Below, one piece after another: positions 1 through 8,582 of a stretch of DNA of 28,969 bases (the first letter of the stretch is position 1; every line of letters begins with the position of its first letter). The stretch comes from an uncultured Porphyromonadaceae bacterium (GTDB lineage Bacteria > Bacteroidota > Bacteroidia > Bacteroidales > Muribaculaceae), in contig URTA01000034.1 of the NCBI GenBank assembly GCA_900550645.1, positions 1 to 28,969 on the forward strand, written 5' to 3'. A model generated the notes under the pieces. That model was not told the DNA's origin, searched no databases, and saw nothing but the letters and a program-made list of their open reading frames with translations. Both the position numbers and the translations under genes were made by a program.

Positions 1-2364
1 GGCAAACAGACGCATCACCTGGTCCTCAAACGACACGAAGAACACTGACGAACCAGGGTCTCCCTGACGGCCGGCACGGCCTCGCAGCTGGCGGTCTACG
101 CGGCGGCTCTCATGGCGTTCAGTACCGATGATGGCAAGACCGCCGGCATCCTTGACCTCCTGCGGCAGCTTGATGTCCGTACCACGGCCTGCCATGTTGG
201 TGGCGATGGTCACAGTGCCTTTCTGACCGGCAAGAGCGACGATTTCCGCCTCCTTCTGGTGCAGCTTGGCGTTCAGCACCTGATGCGGTATGTGGCGCAG
301 GTTGAGCATTTTGCTCAACAGCTCCGATATTTCGACAGAGGTAGTACCCACAAGCACCGGACGACCCATTTCCACCATTTTCTCGACCTCCTGTATGACA
401 GCGGCATACTTTTCCTTCTTGGTGCGGTATACGCGGTCATTCTGGTCGTTGCGGATCACGGGGCGGTTGGTCGGTATCTCGATTACCTCGAGCTTGTATA
501 TGTCGTAGAACTCGCCGGCCTCGGTCATTGCAGTACCGGTCATGCCCGCAAGCTTGCGGTACATGCGGAAATAGTTCTGCAGCGTGATGGTGGCGTATGT
601 CTGTGTGGCAGCCTCCACCTTGACACCCTCCTTGGCCTCGATAGCCTGGTGCAGGCCGTCGCTGTAGCGGCGGCCCTCCATGATACGGCCTGTCTGCTCA
701 TCGACGATTTTGATTTTGCCGTCGTCGATGACATATTCCACGTCCTTGTCAAAAAGCGTGTAAGCCTTGAGCAGCTGGTTGACAGTATGCACGCGCTCCG
801 CCTTGACAGAGTATGCTTGCAGCAAGTCGTCCTTCTTCTCCTGCTTCTGCTCTGCGGTGAGGTCTTCATTCTCGACTGCGGAAAGGAGCGAGGCGATGTC
901 GGGCAAGACGAAGAACTCAGGGTCGGTGGTACTGCCGGTCAGCACGTCGATACCCTTGTCCGTCAGCTCGATGCTGTGGTTCTTCTCGTCGATGACGAAA
1001 TAGAGCGGCTCGACAGCCTTTGGCATCTCGCGGTTGTTGTCAGCCATATACTTTGCCTCGACCTTGAGGAGTATCTGCTTTATTCCCTCTTCGCTGAGAT
1101 AGCGGATGAGCGGGTTGTGCTTCGGCAACGCCTTGTAGACACGGAACAGTGCAAGACCGCCCTCCTCGAGCAGCTGCTCTGCGGTGAGGGGCTTCTTGTT
1201 CGGGTTCTCGGGGTCGGGCTTGTCAAATTTCGCCACCTCGGCAGGATCTCCGCTCTGCGCGGCGGCTATCTTGTTCTTGGCTTCGAGCAGGAGGCTCTGC
1301 GCCAGCTTGCGCTGTGCGGCAACAACCTTCTCCACATTGGGCTTGAAGTCGTTGAACATCTGGTCGTCACCCTTCGGCACAGGACCGGAGATGATGAGCG
1401 GCGTACGGGCATCGTCGATAAGCACCGAGTCAACCTCATCGACTATGGCATAGTAATGCTCGTCACGCTGCACGAGGTCTTCGGGCTGTGTGGCCATGTT
1501 GTCACGCAGGTAGTCGAAGCCGAACTCGTTGTTGGTGCCGAATGTGATGTCAGAGGCGTATGCCGCACGGCGTTCCTCTGAGTTGGGTTCGGTCTTGTCA
1601 ATGCAGTCAACGGTCAGGCCGTGGAACTGATACAGCGGTCCCATCCATTCCGAGTCTCGCTTTGCGAGGTAGTCGTTGACAGTCACGACATGCACACCCT
1701 CGCCGGTGAGCGCGTTGAGGAACACCGGGAGCGTAGCGACGAGAGTCTTGCCCTCGCCGGTAGCCATCTCGGCTATGTTGTTTGACGTTTTGTCGCCGTT
1801 GAGTATGCCGTGAAGCACCATGCCGCCGATGAGCTGCACGTCATAGTGCACCATGTCCCACTTTATCATGTTGCCGCCGGCCATCCACTGGTTGCGGTAT
1901 GTGGCGACATCGCCCTCGATGGTGATGAAGTCCTTGCCGGCAACGGCGAGACGGCGGTCAGCGTCGGTGGCTGTCACCTGTATGGTCTCGTTCTCGGCAA
2001 AACGGCGTGCAGTCTCCTTGACCACGGCGAACACTTCGGGGAGGGCAGCGTCGAGCTTGCGTGCGTACATCTTGAAGCACTCCTCGCGCAGGTCGTCAAT
2101 CTTCTTCCAGAGGGGTTCGCGCTTGTCATAGTCGAGCTTTTCGATTTCAGCGCGTATCTCGTTTATTTCGTCCTTGTATTTGCCTGCCTCGCCGCGTATG
2201 TCGTCGCGTATCACGTCAATGCGGTGGCGCAGCTCGTCGTTGCTGTCGTTGAGCAGTTGCTCGGAAATCGGGTTGATTTCGGTTTTCAGTCGCTGCCAGA
2301 GGGGGCGCACGGCACGCTCGCTCTGGTCACCGAACAATTTTTTCAGTATGCTGGAAAATCCCAT
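1..2364 (-). CDS. secA: SecA preprotein translocase ATPase, N-terminal 788 codons (3' end outside window)
   Basis: SecA is the cytoplasmic motor ATPase that pushes unfolded preproteins through SecYEG. The minus-strand frame opens at the ATG at 2364 (MGFSSILKKLFGD) and stays open to base 1, where it reads FEDQVMRLFA, so the C-terminal third is missing only because the window ends. Visible hallmarks are the Walker A region EMATGEGKT, the DEAD-type box VDEVDSVLIDDARTPLIISG, YVIDDGKIKIVDEQTGR, and the late motifs TNMAGRGTDIKLP and GTERHESRRVDRQLRGRAGRQGD. As in other Bacteroidetes SecA proteins, there is a long insert after the DEAD box (around the QRKLAQSLLLEAKNK segment). A promoter and a hairpin lie just upstream (2441-2504). 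Identification is certain; only the C-terminus is unseen. Confidence 0.98.
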   Translation of the reverse strand, partial: MGFSSILKKLFGDQSERAVRPLWQRLKTEINPISEQLLNDSNDELRHRIDVIRDDIRGEAGKYKDEINEIRAEIEKLDYDKREPLWKKIDDLREECFKMYARKLDAALPEVFAVVKETARRFAENETIQVTATDADRRLAVAGKDFITIEGDVATYRNQWMAGGNMIKWDMVHYDVQLIGGMVLHGILNGDKTSNNIAEMATGEGKTLVATLPVFLNALTGEGVHVVTVNDYLAKRDSEWMGPLYQFHGLTVDCIDKTEPNSEERRAAYASDITFGTNNEFGFDYLRDNMATQPEDLVQRDEHYYAIVDEVDSVLIDDARTPLIISGPVPKGDDQMFNDFKPNVEKVVAAQRKLAQSLLLEAKNKIAAAQSGDPAEVAKFDKPDPENPNKKPLTAEQLLEEGGLALFRVYKALPKHNPLIRYLSEEGIKQILLKVEAKYMADNNREMPKAVEPLYFVIDEKNHSIELTDKGIDVLTGSTTDPEFFVLPDIASLLSAVENEDLTAEQKQEKKDDLLQAYSVKAERVHTVNQLLKAYTLFDKDVEYVIDDGKIKIVDEQTGRIMEGRRYSDGLHQAIEAKEGVKVEAATQTYATITLQNYFRMYRKLAGMTGTAMTEAGEFYDIYKLEVIEIPTNRPVIRNDQNDRVYRTKKEKYAAVIQEVEKMVEMGRPVLVGTTSVEISELLSKMLNLRHIPHQVLNAKLHQKEAEIVALAGQKGTVTIATNMAGRGTDIKLPQEVKDAGGLAIIGTERHESRRVDRQLRGRAGRQGDPGSSVFFVSFEDQVMRLFA

Positions 2365-2403
2365 TTTGAGGTTTCTTTGTTTCCTTGGTTTATGTGTACA
2401 TTC

Positions 2404-2462
2404 CCGGGGCTGCGGGCCGCCGGGGAGGGTTTCGCCCCAAGGCATACCATCAGGGGTATGCC
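2404..2462 (-). other. Structured GC-rich leader of secA
   Basis: An 8-bp perfect stem, GGCATACC (2441-2448) with GGTATGCC (2455-2462) around a 6-nt loop, lies at the very start of the predicted secA transcript. It is followed by a GC-rich stretch at 2404-2438 in which GGGGC and GCCCC can pair. No T-run follows on the minus strand, so it does not look like a simple terminator. A regulatory role is inference. Confidence 0.4.
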
Positions 2463-2472
2463 AAATGTTTCG

Positions 2473-2504
2473 CAAAGATACTATAAAATATTGACATTGC
2501 GAAA
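2473..2504 (-). promoter_or_regulatory. Bacteroidetes-type promoter of secA
   Basis: Read on the minus strand, TTTC (2504-2501) is followed after 20 bp by TATCTTTG (2480-2473), a good match to the Bacteroidetes sigma-ABfr consensus TTTG-N19/21-TAnnTTTG. Transcription would start near 2466 and give a leader of about 100 nt before the secA ATG. This separates secA from the phosphatase-like gene that ends at 2536. Confidence 0.7.
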
Positions 2505-2535
2505 TTTGCGCCTTGCCGGACTGTCGGCAGCCATG

Positions 2536-4104
2536 TCATCGCGGGGAGTTGAGCATCAGCGGGCGCGAGGATGCGCCGTTTGGAGCGCGTATGCGCAGGG
2601 CCTGGGTAATTGTGGGGGCGAGAACTACGGCATCAACCGGCTCGCCTATCACACGCGGCTCTATGCCATGTCCCAGCATGAAGAAGGGGGACGCTACGGC
2701 TGCGAAGCGCACGTTGTTTACTTTTTCGGGATATGTCGTGTCGTCGGTGACTGTCCACCCGGGGGTGAACATGACGTATATGTCACCGCCGTTCTTGATG
2801 TCGAGAGAATTGCGCAGCGAGAGGGTAGCATCGCCGCCGGAAAGTATGTCGTCAACGGTGTATGCGTCGGCTATGCCAGCCATGCGGTTGAGGAAGTCAC
2901 GAGCTCTTTCCGCCAGCTCGTCGCCGTCGAGACGGCGTGTCGCTACCGCTTTCTCATTCAGGTAGAAATGCCCGGCGGCATAGCCTGCCACATAGTCGTC
3001 GTTGCCGTATGTCGCGCTCAGGTAGGCGTTGAGCAACGACACTGCCCGCTTGACAGAGAAATTGCCTGTCGGTATGCGGTATTTCTCCGCGTCGGCAGAG
3101 GCATCATCGTAATATCCTGTAGATGAGAGGTAGACGAGTGCATTTTCGAGACCTACGCACTGGTCAATGGCATCGAGCAGCGCAGCCAGGTCAGCGTCGA
3201 GCCGCAAGTACGTGTCTTGCAGCTCGAGGCGGCTGTCAGCGTCCTTTGCATACTTGTATGGAGCCGCTGTCAGCGCGATGTTGAGCATGTCGATGGTCTC
3301 AGCACGGTTGCCGAGCTTCTGCGAGCGCAGACACTCTATGGCCGCCTGTGTCACCTCCCTGTTGGCAAGCGGCGAGGCTATGTATTTGCGGTAGATGTCG
3401 CGGTCGGCGCGGCTGAACGTGTACCGGAACGGGTAATAGCGTTTCTGCGCCGGAAGCCCGGGATACCGGTCGAGCGGCAACGACGGTTTCCACTGCATGG
3501 TGTCAATGCGGGCATCGGGCGAGCGGCGCGAGAGAGCCGCTGTCACGGTAGCAACCGCGTCACGGTAGTAGGGGGAAGTGACCCACTTGCCGTTCTCCTC
3601 GGAAATCCAGTAAGCGGCAGTGCCGGCATGGCCGGCCATGATGACTGCCTGCTGCGGGTCGGCAGCAAGCGAGTATATCGCCCCGAGGCCTATGCCGTCT
3701 ATCGCCAGCTCGTCGCTGACAGTAGAGAGGAGCAGCCCCTCGGGCGTGTATGTATGGTCACGGGCAAGGGTATGCTGCATCCTTCCGCGTGCACGGTCGT
3801 ATGCGTTTGCCGACGGCACACCCGTCTGCGCCGGGTTGCTGCCGGTATATAGCATTGCAGTCGCGCTGACTGCATCAGGCTGCACAGTCTGGAAATCGAC
3901 ATTGCGCAGATACGCGCCGTCGGTCATGAGACGGCGGAAGCCCTTCTCGCCGAAGAGTGACTGCAGGTACTCTATATAGTCGGTACGCAGCTGGTCAACC
4001 ACTATGCCGACCACCAGGCGCGGCCGGGTCGGGTCGGTCTGTGCCACCGTGCACACGGTGACAAGCGAACACAGCACCGAGGTCAGCAGCCTGTTCATCA
4101 TCAT
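2536..4104 (-). CDS. Secreted alkaline-phosphatase-superfamily (PafA-like) protein, probably catalytically inactive
   Basis: The 522-residue product starts with a signal peptide (RLLTSVLCSLVTVCTVAQ), so it is exported. The fold is recognisable from VVGIVVDQLRTDYI (first metal Asp, D37), LYTGSNPAQTGV, AGHAGTAAYWIS, LQDTYLRLDADLAALL and the C-terminal LAPTITQALRIRAPNG. Lined up with PafA, the nucleophile Thr79 falls on A78, and zinc ligands Asp305, His309, Asp352, His353 and His486 fall on P282, A286, T329, G330 and A471. Only the first Asp remains. The protein therefore probably does not hydrolyse phosphate esters and may act as a binding or scaffold protein in the periplasm. Its ATG overlaps the stop of the DUF4105 gene (ATGA at 4101-4104), which points to translational coupling. 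The three consecutive ATGs at 4104-4096 leave the exact start open by two codons. Confidence 0.85.
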   Translation of the reverse strand: MMMNRLLTSVLCSLVTVCTVAQTDPTRPRLVVGIVVDQLRTDYIEYLQSLFGEKGFRRLMTDGAYLRNVDFQTVQPDAVSATAMLYTGSNPAQTGVPSANAYDRARGRMQHTLARDHTYTPEGLLLSTVSDELAIDGIGLGAIYSLAADPQQAVIMAGHAGTAAYWISEENGKWVTSPYYRDAVATVTAALSRRSPDARIDTMQWKPSLPLDRYPGLPAQKRYYPFRYTFSRADRDIYRKYIASPLANREVTQAAIECLRSQKLGNRAETIDMLNIALTAAPYKYAKDADSRLELQDTYLRLDADLAALLDAIDQCVGLENALVYLSSTGYYDDASADAEKYRIPTGNFSVKRAVSLLNAYLSATYGNDDYVAGYAAGHFYLNEKAVATRRLDGDELAERARDFLNRMAGIADAYTVDDILSGGDATLSLRNSLDIKNGGDIYVMFTPGWTVTDDTTYPEKVNNVRFAAVASPFFMLGHGIEPRVIGEPVDAVVLAPTITQALRIRAPNGASSRPLMLNSPR

Positions 4105-5402
4105 TTGCGCCTCCTTCCTGCCGTTGTCGTGCGGCGTTTAGGGATTTTCGTTGTCGGGTTGTTGGACGAGCGGGCCTTACCCGCAGCGCACACGCGCCCT
4201 ACGGCATGCCAGCGGGCGTAGGCTATGCAGAGTGCCAGCTCTGCTATCATCAGCGGGTATACGGCAAGGTTGTTCACCTGCGGCTGGAACGGCCACATCA
4301 CAAGTATCAGCAATGTCCCGATGCCGCCAGCCCATGCCAGTACGTTGGTGACATGGTGCAGACGGGGTATCCATATCGTGACAGCTGCCACGAGCATCAG
4401 CGGTGTCACCCACCATATATGTATGTTGGGCGACGTGGCCTCATGGGACGAGAAGAAAGCGAGAAACCACACCACTATGCCGGCAATGCCAACCATAAGC
4501 CAATACAGGGAATAAGCCATGCGCAAGCACTTGCCGCGCCGTATGTCAAACACGGCGACCGCAAGAGCCAGGGCTGCTACTATGGCTGCCCAGAAAAGAG
4601 GCGTCAAATACCACGGCGTGGGCGGCAGCACTGCACGCGGCGTACCCTCGTTCAGCACTTTTGTAGAACGCACAAACGCCCGACCGTCAGGAAATTTGGC
4701 TTTTGCGGCCTTGTCCATCAGCTCTATGGGGACAAACATCTCCTCGTGTGAAGACAACTCTCGGTCAAGTCCCGAACCGAGTACCAGGTCTATGCCGAAC
4801 TGATACCACGGATAATTGGCATGGTATGCCCGCATCTCGCGGCGGTATGTGCCGTAGCGGTTGAAGCCGGGGTACTGCACTTTGGCACCGGCTGCACTGT
4901 CAATTATGTTTATCACGCGCGTCGCGCAGTTGTCACGCACATAATTATAGCGGTATGTGCAGTTCTGCGGCAACGCCCCGGTGCGCAGCATCTGCAACAG
5001 GCGGTGCGCCTCGGGCTGCGTGAAGTTGAGCTCCTGCTCCACGACCTTCGAGCCGCGCTCCACATACTCTGGCAAAAACCATTCAAAGGGATAGCCGCCG
5101 AGGCGGTAATCCGTCTCGCCCTTGACGAAACGGTACAGGAAATTGGGCTCTGTGAAGTCAAACAGCCCGTAGTTCCACACCGAGTCCATGGCGGCAGAGC
5201 GCACACGGACGGCGGTATGCCCGCACAGGGCATATACTTCTGCCCCAGGATAGCACGTCAACAGGCTGACAGTCAGATTATCATCCTGCGGCTGCGCTGT
5301 CTGCGGCTGCGGCGCGGGCAAAGACGATGCAAGGCTGCCTGCACAAATGCAGACAGCCGCTATGAATGCAACTAAATATTTCAGTCGATGCTTAATACTC
5401 AC
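4101..5402 (-). CDS. DUF4105 (LNB_N-like) periplasmic-domain membrane protein
   Basis: The 433-residue product has an N-terminal signal or anchor segment (LKYLVAFIAAVCICAGSLA), then a DUF4105 domain at about residues 45-240 with the family's CYPGAEVYALCGHTAVRV, WNYGLFDFTEPNFLYRFVKG and YNYVRDNCATRV blocks. Five hydrophobic segments follow from about residue 265 to 395, and the C-terminus is basic (KIPKRRTTTAGRRRK). The Cys/His pattern in the domain (CGH, NCATR) resembles a papain-like hydrolase core, but the biochemical function is not known. The start codon is GTG at 5402, which overlaps the last 11 bases of asnS; no ATG in this frame lies upstream of the signal segment. The stop overlaps the next gene by 4 bp, so the two envelope proteins are probably co-expressed. 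Confidence 0.85.
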   Translation of the reverse strand: MSIKHRLKYLVAFIAAVCICAGSLASSLPAPQPQTAQPQDDNLTVSLLTCYPGAEVYALCGHTAVRVRSAAMDSVWNYGLFDFTEPNFLYRFVKGETDYRLGGYPFEWFLPEYVERGSKVVEQELNFTQPEAHRLLQMLRTGALPQNCTYRYNYVRDNCATRVINIIDSAAGAKVQYPGFNRYGTYRREMRAYHANYPWYQFGIDLVLGSGLDRELSSHEEMFVPIELMDKAAKAKFPDGRAFVRSTKVLNEGTPRAVLPPTPWYLTPLFWAAIVAALALAVAVFDIRRGKCLRMAYSLYWLMVGIAGIVVWFLAFFSSHEATSPNIHIWWVTPLMLVAAVTIWIPRLHHVTNVLAWAGGIGTLLILVMWPFQPQVNNLAVYPLMIAELALCIAYARWHAVGRVCAAGKARSSNNPTTKIPKRRTTTAGRRRK

Positions 5403-6789
5403 AGTTGTTCGGATAACGCGGGAAAGGTATCACGTCACGGATGTTCTGCATGCCAGTCACGAAAAGCACCAGACGCTCGAAGCCGAGGCCGAAGCCGCTG
5501 TGAGGCACTGTGCCGAAACGGCGTGTGTCGAGATACCACTCTATGGGCTGCATATCCAGCTCCTTCATGCGTGCCTCAAGTTTCTCAAGGCTCTCCTCGC
5601 GCTGCGAGCCGCCGATGATTTCGCCGATTTTCGGGAACAGCACGTCCATGGCGCGGACTGTCTTGCCGTCATCGTTCAGCTTCATGTAGAACGCCTTGAT
5701 TTCCTTCGGATAGTCGGTCAGGATAACCGGCTTCTTGAAGTGCTCCTCAACCAGGTAACGCTCATGCTCGGAGGCAAGGTCAACGCCCCAGTATACGGGG
5801 AACTCGAACTTCTTGCCGCTCTCCTCGAGTATCTTCACGCCCTCGGTGTACGGCAGGCGCACGAAATCATTGTCCACCACAAAGCGCAGGGTGTTGATCA
5901 GCTCCTTGTCAAACATGTCGTTGAGGAACTGGATGTCGTCCATGCAGTGTTCGAGCGCATAGTTAATGCAATACTTGATAAACTCCTCGGCCAGGTCCAT
6001 GTTGTCCTCTATCTCGTAGAACGCCATTTCCGGCTCGATCATCCAGAACTCAGACAAGTGGCGCGGAGTGTTGGAGTTCTCAGCGCGGAACGTCGGGCCG
6101 AAGGTGTAGATGCAGCCCAGCGCGGTTGCGCCCAGCTCACCCTCGAGCTGTCCTGAAACCGTCAGCGACACGTGGCGGCCGAAGAAATCGGCGGTATAGT
6201 CCACCTTGCCCTCCTCGTTGCGCGGCGGGTTCTCCATGTCGAGCGTGGTGACTTGGAACATCGCGCCTGCGCCCTCGCAGTCAGACGCGGTGATGAGCGG
6301 CGTGTGGAAATAATAGAAACCCTTGTCGTTGAAGAATTTGTGTACGGCAAAAGCAAGTGCGTGGCGTATGCGCAGCACCGCACCGAAAGTGTTGGTGCGC
6401 GGACGCAGATGCGCCTTCTCGCGCAGGAACTCAAGCGTATGCCCTTTCTTCTGTAGGGGATATGTGTCGGCAGGGGCTGTGCCGTACACCTCCAGCTCCT
6501 GCGCCTGTATCTCTACTGTCTGTCCCTTGCCCTGCGACTCCACGAGGAGACCCTGGACATGGATGCTCGACCCGGTGGTGATGGGACGCATGGCCTCCTC
6601 GGAGAACTTGCCGAGGTCGAACACTATCTGTACATTCTTGATGGTCGAGCCATCGTTGAGGGCTACGAACTGCACGTTCTTGTTGCCCCGGCGGGTGCGC
6701 ACCCACCCTTTGACATCCACGGTCTTGCCGACCAAGTCTGCCGGCGACCCGAGCATGTCCGATATTCGTGTGCGTCTTATCTTTTCCAT
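5392..6789 (-). CDS. asnS: Asparaginyl-tRNA synthetase
   Basis: AsnRS charges tRNA-Asn with asparagine in the cytoplasm. The 465-residue protein has the usual length. Residues 1 to about 110 form the OB-fold anticodon-binding domain (GKTVDVKGWVRTRRGNKNVQFVALNDG). The class II core follows, with motif 2 FGPTFRAENSNTPRHLSEFW and motif 3 GFGLGFERLVLFVTGMQNIRD, ending in the family-typical FPRYPNNCEY. The AENSNT sequence separates it from AspRS. No Bacteroidetes promoter is visible in the 167 bp upstream, so it is probably co-transcribed with the pseudouridine synthase gene. Its last 11 bases overlap the GTG start of the DUF4105 gene. Confidence 0.97.
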   Translation of the reverse strand: MEKIRRTRISDMLGSPADLVGKTVDVKGWVRTRRGNKNVQFVALNDGSTIKNVQIVFDLGKFSEEAMRPITTGSSIHVQGLLVESQGKGQTVEIQAQELEVYGTAPADTYPLQKKGHTLEFLREKAHLRPRTNTFGAVLRIRHALAFAVHKFFNDKGFYYFHTPLITASDCEGAGAMFQVTTLDMENPPRNEEGKVDYTADFFGRHVSLTVSGQLEGELGATALGCIYTFGPTFRAENSNTPRHLSEFWMIEPEMAFYEIEDNMDLAEEFIKYCINYALEHCMDDIQFLNDMFDKELINTLRFVVDNDFVRLPYTEGVKILEESGKKFEFPVYWGVDLASEHERYLVEEHFKKPVILTDYPKEIKAFYMKLNDDGKTVRAMDVLFPKIGEIIGGSQREESLEKLEARMKELDMQPIEWYLDTRRFGTVPHSGFGLGFERLVLFVTGMQNIRDVIPFPRYPNNCEY

Positions 6790-6804
6790 AATCTACCAAA
6801 TGAC

Positions 6805-6827
6805 GGGCAGCCGCAACCGGCTCGCCC
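6805..6827. other. Hairpin between the pseudouridine synthase gene and asnS
   Basis: GGGC-A-GCCG (6805-6813) pairs with CGGC-TC-GCCC (6818-6827) around a CAAC loop. The T-rich run that follows is on the plus strand, where there is no gene to terminate. On the minus strand the hairpin sits 16 nt in front of the asnS ATG. It may influence asnS translation or be a processing site; the sequence does not say which. Confidence 0.35.
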
Positions 6828-6956
6828 TCTTTTGTTTACATTCATTCGCCTGTCGGCAGATACACCGGAAGAGGCTGCGGGTCACGCCCGGCAACGCCTT
6901 CCGGTATATGCTATCTGTCATTCGCGGCGGCAAACTCCGTGCCGTTCCGCGCAGGA

Positions 6957-8399
6957 TTACTCAAACGACCCCATGCGGAGGAAGTTGACCTCCTCCTGGG
7001 TGAGGTAGCGCCAGCGGCCCCGGGGCAGGTTCTTCTTGGTCAACCCGGCGAAATACACGCGGTCAAGCTTGGTGACGCGGTAGCCGAGATGCTCGAAGAT
7101 GCGGCGCACGATGCGGTTGCGTCCGCTGTGTATCTCGATGCCTGCCTGGTTGCGGTCTGTGTCAGATACATAGCTTATTGCATCGGCGTGTATCTCTCCG
7201 TCCTCAAGCTCGATGCCGTCGGCGATGCGCTGCATGTCCTCCTCGGCAATGGGCTTGTCGGTCCATACATGGTATATCTTCTTTTTGACAAACTTCGGGT
7301 GAGTCAGTTTAGAGGCCAGCTCTCCGTCGTTGGTCAGCAACAGCACACCCGTAGTGTTGCGGTCCAGACGACCGACAGGATAGATGCGCTCCTGGCAAGC
7401 GTTCTTCACCAAGTCCATGACCGTGGTGCGGCCGCCCGGATCCTCGGAAGTGGTCACACAGTCCTTCGGCTTGTTGAGCAGCACATAGCACTTGCGCTCG
7501 GGAATTACGATCTTCTCGTCGTATTCCACCACGTCAGTGCGCTGTATCTTGGTGCCGAGTTCCGTCACCACACTGCCGTTCACCTTGACAAGCCCCTTGG
7601 CGATGTAGTTGTCAGCCTCGCGGCGCGAGCAGATGCCGGCATTCGACATATACTTGTTCAGGCGGATCGGTGCATTCGGGTCAACGTCCTCAAGTACATA
7701 GTCAATCTGCTTGGGACGCGGCGTGAAACGCAGGCTCTTGCGGTTCTGGTTGTTGTTCTGGTTGTTATTGTAGCCGTTCTGGCGGTTGCGGTTGTTGGCC
7801 GGGCGGTTATTGTTGTTGTAACCTCCCTGGCGGTTCTGGTTGTAACCACCGGGACGGTTGTTGTTGTAACCGCCACCCTGACGGTTCTGTCCATAGCCGC
7901 CTTGACGGTTGTTGTTGTAACCGCCACCCTGACGGTTCTGTCCATAGCCTCCGGGGCGGTTGTTGTTATATCCTCCCTGACGGTTCTGTCCGTAGCCGCC
8001 CTGACGGTTGTTGTTATACCCTCCCTGGCGGTTCTGGTTGTAACCGCCCTGATGATAGCCCTGCTGGCGAGGCTGCTGCACTGCCGAACCTTCGCGGCTT
8101 GCGTCCTGGGCATCAATGCTGCCCGGGGTTGCTGCATCAGCTTGCTGCTCGTATGACCGGTTGCCGTAGCCGGCAGGACGGTCGTAACGGCTCGCATAGC
8201 TGTCACGCTGCTGGTATCTGTTCTGGTACTGGTTGTCGCCGTACTGGCGTTGCTGATAAGGATACTCCTTGCGGTACCCGTTGCTGTCGCCGGGGTAATT
8301 AACCTTTTCATAGCGACCCTCGGTGTCCTTCTTCTCGTCCGCGCCCGTCGGCAACGCGCCGATACGCGGTCTCTTAGGTTTTTTCTCCGATTCCATCAT
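6957..8399 (-). CDS. RluB/RsuA-family 23S rRNA pseudouridine synthase with Gly/Asn/Gln-rich N-terminal tail
   Basis: The C-terminal half (about residues 243-480) is a standard pseudouridine synthase of the RsuA/RluB/RluE/RluF family. It has an S4 RNA-binding domain (IRLNKYMSNAGICSRREADNY) followed by the catalytic domain with the essential Asp in GRLDRNTTG (D346) and the closing SGRNRIVRRIFEHLGY block. The likely reaction is uridine to pseudouridine in 23S rRNA; which uridine cannot be told from sequence. Residues 1-225 are an extension absent from E. coli RluB: basic at first, then Tyr/Gln-rich, then about ten copies of GGYNNNRQ/GGYGQNRQ (residues 117-200). This is probably disordered and RNA-binding. 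The start is one of two adjacent ATGs at 8399 or 8396. Confidence 0.92.
   Translation of the reverse strand: MMESEKKPKRPRIGALPTGADEKKDTEGRYEKVNYPGDSNGYRKEYPYQQRQYGDNQYQNRYQQRDSYASRYDRPAGYGNRSYEQQADAATPGSIDAQDASREGSAVQQPRQQGYHQGGYNQNRQGGYNNNRQGGYGQNRQGGYNNNRPGGYGQNRQGGGYNNNRQGGYGQNRQGGGYNNNRPGGYNQNRQGGYNNNNRPANNRNRQNGYNNNQNNNQNRKSLRFTPRPKQIDYVLEDVDPNAPIRLNKYMSNAGICSRREADNYIAKGLVKVNGSVVTELGTKIQRTDVVEYDEKIVIPERKCYVLLNKPKDCVTTSEDPGGRTTVMDLVKNACQERIYPVGRLDRNTTGVLLLTNDGELASKLTHPKFVKKKIYHVWTDKPIAEEDMQRIADGIELEDGEIHADAISYVSDTDRNQAGIEIHSGRNRIVRRIFEHLGYRVTKLDRVYFAGLTKKNLPRGRWRYLTQEEVNFLRMGSFE
7800..8051 (-). repeat. In-frame tandem repeat, ~24-bp unit, encoding GGYNNNRQ / GGYGQNRQ
   Basis: About ten degenerate 24-bp units in the pseudouridine synthase gene encode alternating GGYNNNR(Q/P) and GGYGQNRQ octapeptides, some with an extra Gly. 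Because the units are in frame and nearly identical at DNA level, unequal crossing-over or slippage should change the copy number between strains without breaking the frame. Confidence 0.9.
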
Positions 8400-8574
8400 T
8401 GTGTTGTTTCTTGGTTTTGTAGTCTCCGCGCTCTAATAGCATCTCTGCCTTTGTCGCACGGTGTTTTTATGGGTTTATTTATGTTGCTTTGTTCTGTACA
8501 GTGGCAGGATAACGCCTGCCTCGGATTTTGTGTCAAACGAGCTTCATGTCATCACAGGAATCTGTTTCACGATG

Positions 8575-8582
8575 CAAAAGTA
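8575..8582 (-). promoter_or_regulatory. Possible promoter (-7 element) upstream of the pseudouridine synthase gene
   Basis: TACTTTTG on the minus strand (8582-8575) matches the Bacteroidetes -7 element. No TTTG stands at the ideal distance; the nearest is only 14 bp upstream (8600-8597), so support is moderate. If used, it gives an unusually long leader of about 170 nt. Apart from this element I see nothing else in the 289-bp gap between the pseudouridine synthase gene and the fic gene. Confidence 0.45.

Noticed and set aside
112..3852. Long plus-strand open frames over secA and the phosphatase-like gene (up to 489 codons)
   Set aside because: They are antisense shadows of GC-rich genes on the minus strand; their translations show no domain, and the minus-strand frames are clearly SecA and a phosphatase-fold protein.
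7745..8051. CRISPR array
   Set aside because: The ~24-bp repeats are contiguous, without unique spacers, and are in frame inside a coding sequence.
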